Below, one piece after another: positions 36,306 to 44,970 of a stretch of DNA of 64,000 nt (the first letter of the stretch is position 1; each line of letters opens with the position of its first letter). The DNA is from Halalkalibacter alkaliphilus. GTDB taxonomy: Bacteria > Bacillota > Bacilli > Bacillales > Bacillaceae_D. The DNA is taken from the NCBI RefSeq assembly GCF_023555415.1, contig NZ_JAKRYL010000013.1:96882-160881 (forward strand), given 5' to 3'. The notes below the pieces were generated by a model. That model ran no database searches. It was not told the origin of the DNA and worked only from the letters and a program-made list of their open reading frames with translations. The position numbers and the translations under genes are program-made.

Positions 36306-39305
36306 TTACTCCTTTCGCACTGGAATAGTAAGTTGAATAAGTTCAATGATTTCCTCATTAGATAATTCAGTTACACGTTGTTCTCCAGCTGCTAAAATTT
36401 GATCGGCTAATTCTTGTTTTTGCAACAGCATTCGATCGATTCGTTCTTCAAGAGTACCTTTGGTCACAAGTTTATGAACAGTTACATCCTTCGTTTGCCC
36501 AATTCGATAAGCACGGTCGGTTGCTTGATTTTCAACTGCAGGGTTCCACCAACGGTCGTAATGAATTACGTTTGTCGCAGCGGTTAAATTTAAGCCAACG
36601 CCTCCTGCTTTTAATGAGAGTACAAAAAAGTTGATATTGTCATTCGTTTGAAAAGTTTCTATTGCTTCTTGGCGCTTTGTTCTCGTCAAGCTTCCATGCA
36701 AAAAGGGAACCATTTGATTATAACGTTCTTCAAGAGCATTGGCTAACAGCGCTCCCATTTCCTTGTATTGAGAAAATATCAGGACCTTTTCCTTGTTTGC
36801 AGAAAGACGTTCAATCAGCTTTAAGAACTCATCCCACTTTCCTGATTCATGTTCGTTTATCGAACGTTCTTTCAAGAAATGAGCAGGGTGATTGCAAATC
36901 TGTTTTAATTTAGTAAGGCTTCTTAGAATGAGCGCACGTCTTTCGAATGCTGTTACCTCAGCTAGCTTTGTCACAATGTCGTCGACAACAGCTTGATACA
37001 GTGCTGCCTGTTCTATTGATAAATGAACATGATGAATTTTTTCCTCTTTTTTTGGGAGCCCGAGTTGCAAAGATTGATCTGATTTTTTTCGTCTTAAAAT
37101 AAGTGGATGAATTAATTTCTGCAGCTTCCGTAACTGACCTTCATCCTGATCTCGTTCAATTGGCCTCATAAAATTGGCCTGAAAATCCTGGTAGGACCCT
37201 AAATAAGATGGATTTAAAACATCAAGTAATGACCAAAGTTCTCTTAAGCGATTTTCAATAGGTGTTCCGGTTAATGCAATTCGATGTACGGCTTGAAGCC
37301 TTTTTATTACTCGGCGCTGTTTTGTTTCGACATTTTTAATATGTTGTGCTTCATCTAGAATAAGTCCATTCCACATGTATTGTTGAAAGAGTTCAGTGTC
37401 TCTAACGACCAATTGATAGGAGGTAATAATGATATCCCACTGCGACGATTGTAACTCTTTCTCATCTAGTCGTGTAGGACCATGGTGAACAAACACCCGT
37501 AGAGATGGAGCAAATTGCTCACATTCAAGAACCCAATTGTAAAGTAGAGAGGTTGGACAAATGAGTAAAAAAGGCGTACTTGATTTCCCTGCATCTTGTT
37601 GAGCTTTAAGAACATAGAGAATATATGCGATCGTTTGTATTGATTTCCCAAGTCCCATATCATCAGCTAAGCAACCTCCAAACCCAGTTCTTCTTAAGTG
37701 AGAAAGCCATGAGACTCCTTCATGTTGATAAGGTCTAAGCTCTCCATGTAATTCACTAGGAATGTTTATTAAAGAAGGGGAAGATGTATAGAGTTCTTTA
37801 ATAGACTGCGTTAATTCTTTTCCCCATGAAACATCCCAATCAATATCTGAATCCATTTCTGCCTCGTCATCAAGTTGGTCAAGACGCCAAGCCTCTAAAA
37901 AGGAAGTCCCCTTTTGGATTCCTTCTAAATAGTCTAATAACTTATCAGCTAAAGAGCGGTCCCATGACATCCATTCTCCATTTGAATAAAGGAAGGGGCG
38001 TTGTCCGTCAACAAACTCCTCGAATTCCTTTTTACTAATTTTGTGGTCTCCAAGAGCAACATCATAAGTGAATGAAGCAACGCTCTGCCAATCAAGAAGG
38101 GGCTCACTCGAAGCACTGCTTCTCTCTTGTTGTTGCATCGTTAGTTTGACACGTGGTTTCTTCTTTTCTGTCATCCAACGAGGCACTATCAAATGAAATC
38201 CTATTTGTTCAAGTACATCATCTGAGCTTGTAAATAACTCATAGGCCTCTTCTGCTTCTAGAAACAAAGTAGGTGCCGAGATTCGTAATGGTTTTAAAAC
38301 ATCAAGTAAATCTTGTGCTTTTTTAAGATCAACTTTGAGTTGGGCAATTGGATTTTCACGCCACGGATGTTCTCCTCTTTCCAATTGATCCATTTCAACC
38401 ATTAGTGAAGGGCGCTTTCGGTCGACCATACAAAGAGACACTTTCCAGTCACCATCTTTAGAATCAGGTTCTTGCAATGCTAAACCGGAAATAAACGGCT
38501 TCGCTTGAAGCAAACCAATTTGCTGTTGAAATGCTTCTTTTGAAAGGGTCGTATCGAGCTTCCCAGATTCTTTTAGTTGGGAGATAAGTGGTAACCATTT
38601 TTCGTTTAAGGAATTTTGCCAATTGAAATACTCATGCTGAACTTGAGACTTTTTTAGTAATAGACGGATCATGGCATCTGATAGTAATGTGACGATATTT
38701 TCAATTTGCGAAGATTCATGAATGCCAGTTGATTTATTTTGAATATAACTTGTATTTTCCCGAATTGACCTTCCAGATAAAGGAATATAGTTGAGCCATG
38801 CTTCATACGGAAACTGTTCTAACTGCCATTGTCCTGATGGAGTAGGTGAAAAGGCGCCATCAACTATAAATTCCTGGACATTTTCAAAAAGCTCTATCCA
38901 CTTTAAAAAATCTGGAGCTAGCTCGATGTCCTCTTCTTTCTTCCACGTTTGAAATAAAGGAAAATAAGTGATGAGAGTATCTATAGGAAAAACAAGCCCT
39001 TCTATTGGGAAAGAATATTGATTCATATTTTCTTGAGCCTGATAAACAGTCATCTCACCAGCTAAAGAAGAGTAAACTCTTTTATGAATTGGGACATCAA
39101 TAATGGCTTTTTCTGTATCAATAAACGTTCCGTAAAATGATAATTGATCAAATTGAAACAACTTAAGCTTGAGTTCAAATGGTGAATGTAAAAAAGGGTA
39201 TTGAAAATTAACAATTTGGTCAAAGCGAGATATGGGTGGGCGCTCTCCCCAAATGAAGAAAGATTCATGTAGCCATCCACCGTGTATGATAATTTTAGAG
39301 GTCAA
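36306..39305 (-). CDS. ywqA: SNF2-family DEAD/DEAH helicase (YwqA-like)
   Basis: The 999-residue Swi2/Snf2 ATPase has an N-terminal SNF2-associated region (about 1-500), then the motor: DDMGLGKSIQT (motif I), LDEAQHIKN (motif II, DEAQ), ALTGTPIENRL (III) and, in the second lobe, IFSQYKEMG, GGVGLNLTAA and RAYRIGQTKDV. It would remodel DNA-protein complexes. B. subtilis YwqA is somewhat shorter. The TTG start overlaps the end of the upstream gene by 11 nt and has a GAGGAG site about 11 nt away. Confidence 0.9.
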   Translation of the reverse strand: MTSKIIIHGGWLHESFFIWGERPPISRFDQIVNFQYPFLHSPFELKLKLFQFDQLSFYGTFIDTEKAIIDVPIHKRVYSSLAGEMTVYQAQENMNQYSFPIEGLVFPIDTLITYFPLFQTWKKEEDIELAPDFLKWIELFENVQEFIVDGAFSPTPSGQWQLEQFPYEAWLNYIPLSGRSIRENTSYIQNKSTGIHESSQIENIVTLLSDAMIRLLLKKSQVQHEYFNWQNSLNEKWLPLISQLKESGKLDTTLSKEAFQQQIGLLQAKPFISGLALQEPDSKDGDWKVSLCMVDRKRPSLMVEMDQLERGEHPWRENPIAQLKVDLKKAQDLLDVLKPLRISAPTLFLEAEEAYELFTSSDDVLEQIGFHLIVPRWMTEKKKPRVKLTMQQQERSSASSEPLLDWQSVASFTYDVALGDHKISKKEFEEFVDGQRPFLYSNGEWMSWDRSLADKLLDYLEGIQKGTSFLEAWRLDQLDDEAEMDSDIDWDVSWGKELTQSIKELYTSSPSLINIPSELHGELRPYQHEGVSWLSHLRRTGFGGCLADDMGLGKSIQTIAYILYVLKAQQDAGKSSTPFLLICPTSLLYNWVLECEQFAPSLRVFVHHGPTRLDEKELQSSQWDIIITSYQLVVRDTELFQQYMWNGLILDEAQHIKNVETKQRRVIKRLQAVHRIALTGTPIENRLRELWSLLDVLNPSYLGSYQDFQANFMRPIERDQDEGQLRKLQKLIHPLILRRKKSDQSLQLGLPKKEEKIHHVHLSIEQAALYQAVVDDIVTKLAEVTAFERRALILRSLTKLKQICNHPAHFLKERSINEHESGKWDEFLKLIERLSANKEKVLIFSQYKEMGALLANALEERYNQMVPFLHGSLTRTKRQEAIETFQTNDNINFFVLSLKAGGVGLNLTAATNVIHYDRWWNPAVENQATDRAYRIGQTKDVTVHKLVTKGTLEERIDRMLLQKQELADQILAAGEQRVTELSNEEIIELIQLTIPVRKE

Positions 39306-40554
39306 TTCGCTTCAACTCCTCGACGAACGCTCGGTACGTTCGGTACATTTTCTTTAATCTAGTTACATACTCCATAAACAATAGTTGATCTTGTTCGGAT
39401 ACATATAATGCTTGAAGATCCTTTAAGTATAGAGCAGCTTGCTCATAATAAACCCGCGATTTCTTTTCGACTAGCCGTACAATAAATTGATGATAAACGG
39501 GTCTTGCCAGTACCTTGTCATAAGACGTTACTGCTTTTAATAGTTCTAACTTTTCTTCACGTAATCTAAGAGGATCACATTCATGTTTTAATAAGTATCT
39601 AATAGCCAATTCATATTTTTCAAAGGTAATAAGTAACTTCTCATATGTTTTTGCTGCTTCTATTTGATGAAGGCGTTTTTCAAGTTCGGGCAATAACCGT
39701 TCGACTAAAGCAAGTTTTTGCTGTTCTGTTAAATGTTTACTATACATTTGAAACCTTTGAAAATTTGGGGACTGTAACCACCTTTCCCAAATTAACTCCT
39801 GCTCTTTTGGACTTACTGGTAAAGAGGAATTCATTTCATCTACATACTTCTGAAGCGAACCATAATGGCCATTTTTCTTTTGAGGGAACAATGCGTGGAA
39901 CCATTGCTTCATAGTCCGCCAACGCCCTCGTTCTTTCAGTATTTGGAAATGGGAGGTCACATCTTGCTCACTTAGTGCTACAACGTTCTTTTGAAGTAAC
40001 GTTAGTGAGGTGATCTCTTTTCCAGCGAGTAAAGCTACATAGCTGTATGTATGAGCTAATTTACGAGAACAAGAAGCGGCAACTACTTCGTTTGACAAGT
40101 GTTCATATATAAACTCAATATGCTCTGCCTGAGTTTCGTGAAGGATCTTGAAAAGCAAGGAAGGCCATGGGGCATATTGATCATTTTGATCTTTGATAAC
40201 AATCGCTAACAACTTAGTAAGAAACTGCCGATACACGTTCGATTGTATTGTTAGCAAATACTCAGTAATTTCATGGCTAATTGATTGGAAAAAATAATTA
40301 AATCTACGTTCGTACTCATGAAGTTTATTGGCTTTTAGAGATAATGTATAAACTCCATTCATATATACAAGCAGGTATGATAACGGATCATCTTTACGTA
40401 ATTTATTTACTCGTGTCTTGGCATCAGAACAGACTAATTCCAGGTTACGGTTATTGACATACCTTGAGGATGTCAGTAAATGGTATGTATGGCTAATATC
40501 TTGTTCCACTTCTTGATATAACTCTGACTCTTCTTGAAAAAGCGAGCTATTCAT
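39295..40554 (-). CDS. YwqB-like helical protein without a SWIM zinc finger
   Basis: The 419-residue product precedes the SNF2 helicase, the position of ywqB (a SWIM zinc-finger protein) in B. subtilis. It is helix-rich with only three scattered Cys and no C-x-C...C-x-H motif, so any SWIM domain is missing. It may be a partner or adaptor of the helicase. Start ATG 40554 has GAGGTGA at 8 nt; a GTG at 40566 is inside that site. Overlap with the helicase gene indicates tight coupling. Confidence 0.7.
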   Translation of the reverse strand: MNSSLFQEESELYQEVEQDISHTYHLLTSSRYVNNRNLELVCSDAKTRVNKLRKDDPLSYLLVYMNGVYTLSLKANKLHEYERRFNYFFQSISHEITEYLLTIQSNVYRQFLTKLLAIVIKDQNDQYAPWPSLLFKILHETQAEHIEFIYEHLSNEVVAASCSRKLAHTYSYVALLAGKEITSLTLLQKNVVALSEQDVTSHFQILKERGRWRTMKQWFHALFPQKKNGHYGSLQKYVDEMNSSLPVSPKEQELIWERWLQSPNFQRFQMYSKHLTEQQKLALVERLLPELEKRLHQIEAAKTYEKLLITFEKYELAIRYLLKHECDPLRLREEKLELLKAVTSYDKVLARPVYHQFIVRLVEKKSRVYYEQAALYLKDLQALYVSEQDQLLFMEYVTRLKKMYRTYRAFVEELKRIDL

Positions 40555-40665
40555 AAAAAGTCTCACCTCAATTTCGAAAATTCCATTCTTTCATTGTATC
40601 TTTTTCAGCTAGAGAAGAAAAGCGAACACACAAATTAGAGAGGAATTTCCTTTGTCAGAATTCAT

Positions 40666-40717
40666 TAAAAAAAGGCTTTCACAAAAGGTCCGTTGTTTGA
40701 TCTTTTTGTGAAAGCCT
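40666..40717 (-). terminator. Terminator of the azlCD operon
   Basis: AGGCTTTCACAAAA pairs perfectly with TTTTGTGAAAGCCT, with a run of A on the plus strand (T run for the minus transcript). Confidence 0.88.
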
Positions 40718-40728
40718 ATATGAAATGG

Positions 40729-41034
40729 TTAAATAATGAATGACAAAAGCATAAGGGCAACAATACTGCTTAACACTACTATTATAAGATTCGCACCTAA
40801 ATAGGCAATTATTATCGCAGTTATTCCTCCAATAACCCCGTACCATATGTTTTCATTGATCGTAAGAATCCCCGGAAAGATTAATGCACCTAGAGCAGCA
40901 TAGGGGACATTCCGTAAAATAGCTTGAACCCAAGAAGGAATTCGTTCTACATCTAAAAATACAAGCGGAAGCATTCTCGGAATATATGTAACAATGGCCA
41001 TGCCTGCGATGATAAGCATCATATTCATGCTCAT
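40729..41034 (-). CDS. azlD: AzlD branched-chain amino acid export subunit
   Basis: A 101-residue protein with four predicted helices and the AzlD pattern IPRMLPLVFLDVERIPSWVQ and LRNVPYAALGALIFPG. AzlD is the small partner of AzlC in branched-chain amino acid (and azaleucine) export. It overlaps azlC by 4 bp. Confidence 0.92.
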   Translation of the reverse strand: MSMNMMLIIAGMAIVTYIPRMLPLVFLDVERIPSWVQAILRNVPYAALGALIFPGILTINENIWYGVIGGITAIIIAYLGANLIIVVLSSIVALMLLSFII

Positions 41035-41738
41035 GTGTTGTCACCACCATTTCTATAGATAAGTTCAATTCCTGCTGAGGATAGCAATGTCGCTATAATA
41101 ATAGACCAGCCACTAGGGAGAAATAATGAAAAAATACTGTTGAATAAAGCAGCGCTGACGGCTAAAAATACGACTTTCCGATGCTTTTTTATTGATGGCA
41201 TTAATAGTGCTATAAACATGGCGTATAATGCAATGCCCATGCTTTGTTGAAGGGTAGGTGGTAAGATCGTACCGACAAAGTACCCTATTCCTGAATTTAT
41301 GACCCAACTTATGTAAGCTACTGTTGAAACACCAATAATAAATCCTGTCTTTACATGGCCTTCTTGAGTTGTTGTAACGGCAAATACTTCATCTGTAATT
41401 CCAAATGAATAAAGAGCTTTGATAATTGGATGATCATCATCAATTCGCTCACGAACAGAGGCACTCATGAGAAGATGACGAATATTAACGATAAAAGTAG
41501 TAAAGATAATTTCAAACGCTCCTGTACCAATTGCAATTAAGTTTAAGGCCATATATTGAGCGGCACCCGCATAAACGAATAAGCTCATGGCCATCGTCTC
41601 TAAAAATGTTAATCCAGTACTTTTGGCGAGCAACCCGAATGTTAAAGCAGCTGGTAAATAACCAATTGCAATGCTAGAACCAGCTAGTAACCCACGAGCA
41701 AACGGGGTTTTTTGGTTGGATAATACAGTTGTTGACAT
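41031..41738 (-). CDS. azlC: AzlC branched-chain amino acid export subunit
   Basis: A 235-residue membrane protein of the AzlC/YgaZ family: GLLAGSSIAIGYLPAALTFG near the start, FVYAGAAQYMALNLI, and NIRHLLMSASV with FGITDEVFAV in the middle. It forms the larger export subunit. Start ATG with AGGGAAG. No AzlB-type regulator is adjacent. Confidence 0.93.
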   Translation of the reverse strand: MSTTVLSNQKTPFARGLLAGSSIAIGYLPAALTFGLLAKSTGLTFLETMAMSLFVYAGAAQYMALNLIAIGTGAFEIIFTTFIVNIRHLLMSASVRERIDDDHPIIKALYSFGITDEVFAVTTTQEGHVKTGFIIGVSTVAYISWVINSGIGYFVGTILPPTLQQSMGIALYAMFIALLMPSIKKHRKVVFLAVSAALFNSIFSLFLPSGWSIIIATLLSSAGIELIYRNGGDNT

Positions 41739-41901
41739 AGCGACTTCCCTTTCTTAAAAAAAGACCTTCCTTTAAATGGAGAATATTAACAATATGATTG
41801 TATGTTAAAGTCCGTCTATCAACAAGTAATTTCGTTTATCTTAGTGGAATAATTAAAAAGAATTTTATGGTTTGGCAGGGGAGAGGTGGAGGGAGTCCCG
41901 A

Positions 41902-41936
41902 AAAAATGCAAGCACGTCAGGGGTGCTTGCATTTTT
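41902..41936 (-). terminator. Terminator of the 200-aa minus-strand gene
   Basis: AAAAATGCAAGCAC pairs perfectly with GTGCTTGCATTTTT; the A run supplies U on the minus transcript. Confidence 0.85.
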
Positions 41937-41982
41937 CGCTGTACAACGAACAGCGAAACAAGTATTTCTATCTTATATTTAG

Positions 41983-42585
41983 TTATAGTAGCTGTTCCAC
42001 TTGCTCGCGTCTAGTCAGTAGCTTCTTTAATTTCTTTTTGTGAGAATCAATCAGCCATTCGTCTGAGTCAATCAAAGCTTCATGTAGTTCCATTAGGACA
42101 TAGTCAATTTCTAAATTCATCATATTGTATATGGTACGCGGCTCAAGTGATTTCCCATCATCTTTGTACTGAATCATCGATCCATTTCGGTTCATCATGA
42201 CCTTTTCACTCCCATCAATTTCGATCATCGACTCAATATCACCGGATTGGTATGAAGTAATATAGAGAGGACCTTCTGTGGAACGTTTGACAATGCCATT
42301 GCCTTTTTCATGTTGAAGTAGTTTTTCAAGTGAACTTGCTAACACATCATCATAAACATGAAGACTGTCAGCTGAAAGGGTGAGAAATTCAGTATTTCGA
42401 ATAAAAGGGAGTTCGTGGACTGAATCCTCTAGTTCAATCATGAGGTAAATAGTTTTTGCATCATAGCGCCAAAAGAGAGAGTAATGTTGGCTCATCATTC
42501 TTTTGATAAACTGATGCAGTGCTGGTTTGGATAGTTCGATATAAACATCGGAAAACTCCACTTCAACAAACGAATCTCTCATCAT
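41983..42585 (-). CDS. Hypothetical protein (200 aa)
   Basis: A soluble protein with no signal peptide, an acidic middle and a basic, helical C terminus (SHKKKLKKLLTRREQ). Start chosen at the first ATG with GGAG about 11 nt upstream; the longer GTG start would overlap that site. Single gene with terminator. I recognise no domain. Confidence 0.65.
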   Translation of the reverse strand: MMRDSFVEVEFSDVYIELSKPALHQFIKRMMSQHYSLFWRYDAKTIYLMIELEDSVHELPFIRNTEFLTLSADSLHVYDDVLASSLEKLLQHEKGNGIVKRSTEGPLYITSYQSGDIESMIEIDGSEKVMMNRNGSMIQYKDDGKSLEPRTIYNMMNLEIDYVLMELHEALIDSDEWLIDSHKKKLKKLLTRREQVEQLL

Positions 42586-42778
42586 ATGGACACACACTCC
42601 TTTGACAGCTTCGCATTGATAAGGTTATGGTTGCTATATCATATGTAGAATAGTCTGAAAAAAGAAGTAAAACGCCCAGTTTCATGAGAAATGGGCGGGA
42701 AATTTTATATTAGATAATGTGTTAGTTGCACTCACCAAGAAGGAAGGGCGCCTTTTGGAGTGGACCGAGGAAGAGAGT

Positions 42779-42860
42779 GCGATGGCTTCATTCACCGTGC
42801 GCCATGTAGGAGAACCCCACTCCTACATGGCTTAAAAGAAACGGTGGCTCCGCTCATCGC
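42779..42860 (-). repeat. Structured ~83-bp repeat, copy D (minus orientation)
   Basis: Read on the minus strand it matches the 57-kb array: terminal GCGATG/CATCGC, then CACCGT/ACGGTG, then GCC-ATGTAGGAG / CTCCTACAT-GGC around a 7-nt loop. Stem sequences differ from the 57-kb copies by paired changes. It lies just downstream of the GNAT gene terminator. Confidence 0.8.
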
Positions 42861-42863
42861 AAG

Positions 42864-42902
42864 AAAAACCACAAAAAGGAAGGGCGCCTTTTTGTGGTTT
42901 TT
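42864..42902 (-). terminator. Terminator of the GNAT gene
   Basis: AAAAACCACAAAAAGG pairs perfectly over 16 bp with CCTTTTTGTGGTTTTT around a 7-nt loop. It works in both directions and begins at the stop of the minus-strand GNAT gene. Confidence 0.9.
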
Positions 42903-43358
42903 CTAAAACCTAGATCCGTATCTTTTGGAGATGATGTCGTAGAATCCTAATGAGTTGTATAATGCTTTTGTTGCTTCGTTGTTAATTCCTGTTTCAAGTT
43001 CAATGCCTTTAATTTCTTTTTGTTCAGCCCAGTAAATGACTTTTAGGAGGATTTTTTTTGCGATACCTTGGTTTCGGTGTTCTTTATGAACGTATAAATC
43101 ATTTAGCCAAATGTAATGGCCGCCCTTATCAATGCTTAAGGCTATGTTTAAAAATGCAGCTCCGACAATGGTGTTTTCTCTTTCGGCGATAAAAATATGA
43201 GCCTGTGAATCTTCTTTCAATGCTAGATTAATTGTTTTCATTAATTGATCATAAGCATTAGCAGGGCCAATGGGCTCCAATTGACCCATGAATAAATCAG
43301 CAATACGTCTCTTTAATTGGATATCTGCTGCTTTATCCACCTCATACACTTTTACCAT
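42903..43358 (-). CDS. GNAT family N-acetyltransferase
   Basis: The 151-residue GNAT fold has strand DLYVHKEHRNQGIAKKIL carrying the acetyl-CoA motif R-N-Q-G-I-A (about 97-102), and a C-terminal NNEATKALYNSLGFYD block. Substrate unknown. ATG 43358 has AGGGGG at 10 nt; an in-frame TTG 6 nt upstream is only 4 nt from that site. The gene is flanked by two copies of the structured repeat in opposite orientations. Confidence 0.85.
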   Translation of the reverse strand: MVKVYEVDKAADIQLKRRIADLFMGQLEPIGPANAYDQLMKTINLALKEDSQAHIFIAERENTIVGAAFLNIALSIDKGGHYIWLNDLYVHKEHRNQGIAKKILLKVIYWAEQKEIKGIELETGINNEATKALYNSLGFYDIISKRYGSRF

Positions 43359-43488
43359 TTTCAAAGTTCCCCCTAGATTTAAATACCTTTTAAATTATAA
43401 TGCAAGCGTAACATAAATCACAAAATGTTAGTAGTTAATTAAGATGGAATTTTGAGGAAAGAGGGGGTTCAAAAAGGTTTGTCTTTGA

Positions 43489-43571
43489 GCAATGGGCGGA
43501 ACCGTTGCTTTGTATTAAAGCCTGCTATGAGTGGTTTTTCATAGCAGGCGCACCACGTGTGGAGCCATTGC
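43489..43571 (+). repeat. Structured ~83-bp repeat, copy E (plus orientation)
   Basis: Terminal GCAATG/CATTGC, TTAAAGCC before and GGCGC after a central stem TGCTATGA/TCATAGCA that is wholly different in sequence from the other copies yet still perfect. It sits inside the loop of an outer hairpin GTTCAAAAAGG (43467-43477) / CCTTTTTGAAC (43624-43634). Upstream of the GNAT gene; no gene lies in 43365-43692. Confidence 0.78.
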
Positions 43572-43692
43572 TGCTTCCTCGAATCTGCTAAAAAGGACTT
43601 TTTCAGTGCCTTCCTGGCTTCTCCCTTTTTGAACACTGCCTGATGAAATGTAGGAACCAGTTAACTCTTGCTTTCAGATAGCTTTTTTGTGA

Positions 43693-43917
43693 TTATAATT
43701 CATCTTGATAAACGCTCTGTAGATGTTCTTGCATGTAGATGAGTTGATCTTGTTCTGCAGGAGTTGAATTTGTAAAAGCAGAATGAAGGGCAAGTTTAGC
43801 GCGTTGTAATTCTTTTAATACGGCCTCTCTTTGGATTTGTGTTTCAGCAGCTAATGCTAATAGCTCAAATCTTGCAACGGATTCTCTTGCTTCTTGAAAA
43901 CTAGTATAATTTCCCAT
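43693..43917 (-). CDS. DUF3813 (YitR-like) small protein
   Basis: A 74-residue helical protein: FQEARESVARFELLALAAE, then LQRAKLALHSAFTNSTPAEQ, the DUF3813 pattern seen in B. subtilis YitR. Function unknown. It follows the YitU-like phosphatase gene on the same strand, as expected for the yit cluster. ATG 43917 has AGGTGG at 5 nt; a GTG at 43926 is a possible alternative. Confidence 0.7.
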   Translation of the reverse strand: MGNYTSFQEARESVARFELLALAAETQIQREAVLKELQRAKLALHSAFTNSTPAEQDQLIYMQEHLQSVYQDEL

Positions 43918-43996
43918 TAGTTCCACCTAACTCCTTTTAGTGAAAATGATTTTACGTTTCTAACGTACCCTAATGTTGGAAATTCATTCTAAAGGA

Positions 43997-44809
43997 TTAG
44001 CGTAAGTTTAATGTTTCTTCTAAATAAATGGCAACGCCATCTTCTTCGTTTGATAACGTAATGTCGTTAGCTAGAGTTTTTAATTGGTCGATTCCATTAG
44101 CCATGGCCACACCTTGACCTGCATATTCGATCATCTCAAAATCATTGTCCTCATCACCAAATGCGATGATTCGTTCTCTCGGTATTTGATAAAAGTCGGC
44201 AACCAATTTTAAACCTACAGCCTTGTTCATTCCCGCTTTCACAATCTCAATGACATTCCAAGGAGCCCCCCAAACTCGTTGGTCAATTACTTCGGCATGT
44301 GCATCAACAAGGAGATTACGGAGTTCCTTGATATGATGATCTTGTGGGTGGATTAATACACAAGTAGGGTCTTCTTTTAGAATATGTAATAGATTTCCGT
44401 GGTCAACAGGGTTTTGGCCAGAAAGAAAGGTCTCTACTAATACCTCATCGAAATTTCTTAAGTAAAAATCATCGATTACTTCAACCATAATATTACTAAC
44501 GTTGAACGCTTCACATGTTTCAATGACTGTTTTTGCCGTCTTTAAATCAAGAGGCGAATGGTATGTACCAAAACTTTTATCATGTGGATGATGGACAAAA
44601 GCTCCATTAAAATTGACAATGGCTGTATCAAGATTTAATTCTTGGTAATACTGGCTGCTAGCTCGGTACGGACGGCCAGTAGAAATCGAGACGATATGAC
44701 CTTCTTCTCTCGCTTTAGCTATCACTTGTTTTGTGCGCGGTGTAATGGTCTTTTCGTCGGTTAGTAAAGTTCCGTCTAAGTCAAGTGCGATTAAGTGTTG
44801 TTTTGACAT
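43997..44809 (-). CDS. yitU: Cof/YitU-type HAD phosphatase
   Basis: The 270-residue HAD hydrolase (IIB cap) has motif I D-L-D-G-T-L-L (near 10-16), motif II S-T-G-R, a cap domain about 85-185, Lys in GMNKAVGLK and motif IV FGDEDNDFEMI. Such enzymes dephosphorylate sugar phosphates, pyridoxal phosphate or flavin intermediates. Start ATG 44809 behind AGGAAGA. Confidence 0.88.
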   Translation of the reverse strand: MSKQHLIALDLDGTLLTDEKTITPRTKQVIAKAREEGHIVSISTGRPYRASSQYYQELNLDTAIVNFNGAFVHHPHDKSFGTYHSPLDLKTAKTVIETCEAFNVSNIMVEVIDDFYLRNFDEVLVETFLSGQNPVDHGNLLHILKEDPTCVLIHPQDHHIKELRNLLVDAHAEVIDQRVWGAPWNVIEIVKAGMNKAVGLKLVADFYQIPRERIIAFGDEDNDFEMIEYAGQGVAMANGIDQLKTLANDITLSNEEDGVAIYLEETLNLR

Positions 44810-44889
44810 CAAATCTTCCTTTCTCTAGAAAGTTAATGTTAAGTACGGAATTTCCTTTTTTGAACAATCTATCCTTAAAAATTTCTGTA

Positions 44890-44926
44890 TTCGTTCAAAT
44901 ATTAACGAACAGATATATGTTATGAT
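44890..44926 (+). promoter_or_regulatory. Extended -10 promoter of ctaG with inverted repeat
   Basis: TG-T-TATGAT (44918-44926) is an extended -10. TTCGTT (44890-44895) and AACGAA (44904-44909) form a 6-bp inverted repeat with 8-nt spacer over the -35 region, a possible operator. Confidence 0.5.
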
Positions 44927-44970
44927 AGACATGCTTTTAATAGTAATATCTCCAAAAAGGAGGGAAAGCA

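Noticed and set aside
41798..42043. 81-codon plus-strand ORF
   Set aside because: It reads through a terminator and into the antisense of a better supported gene; no ribosome binding site.
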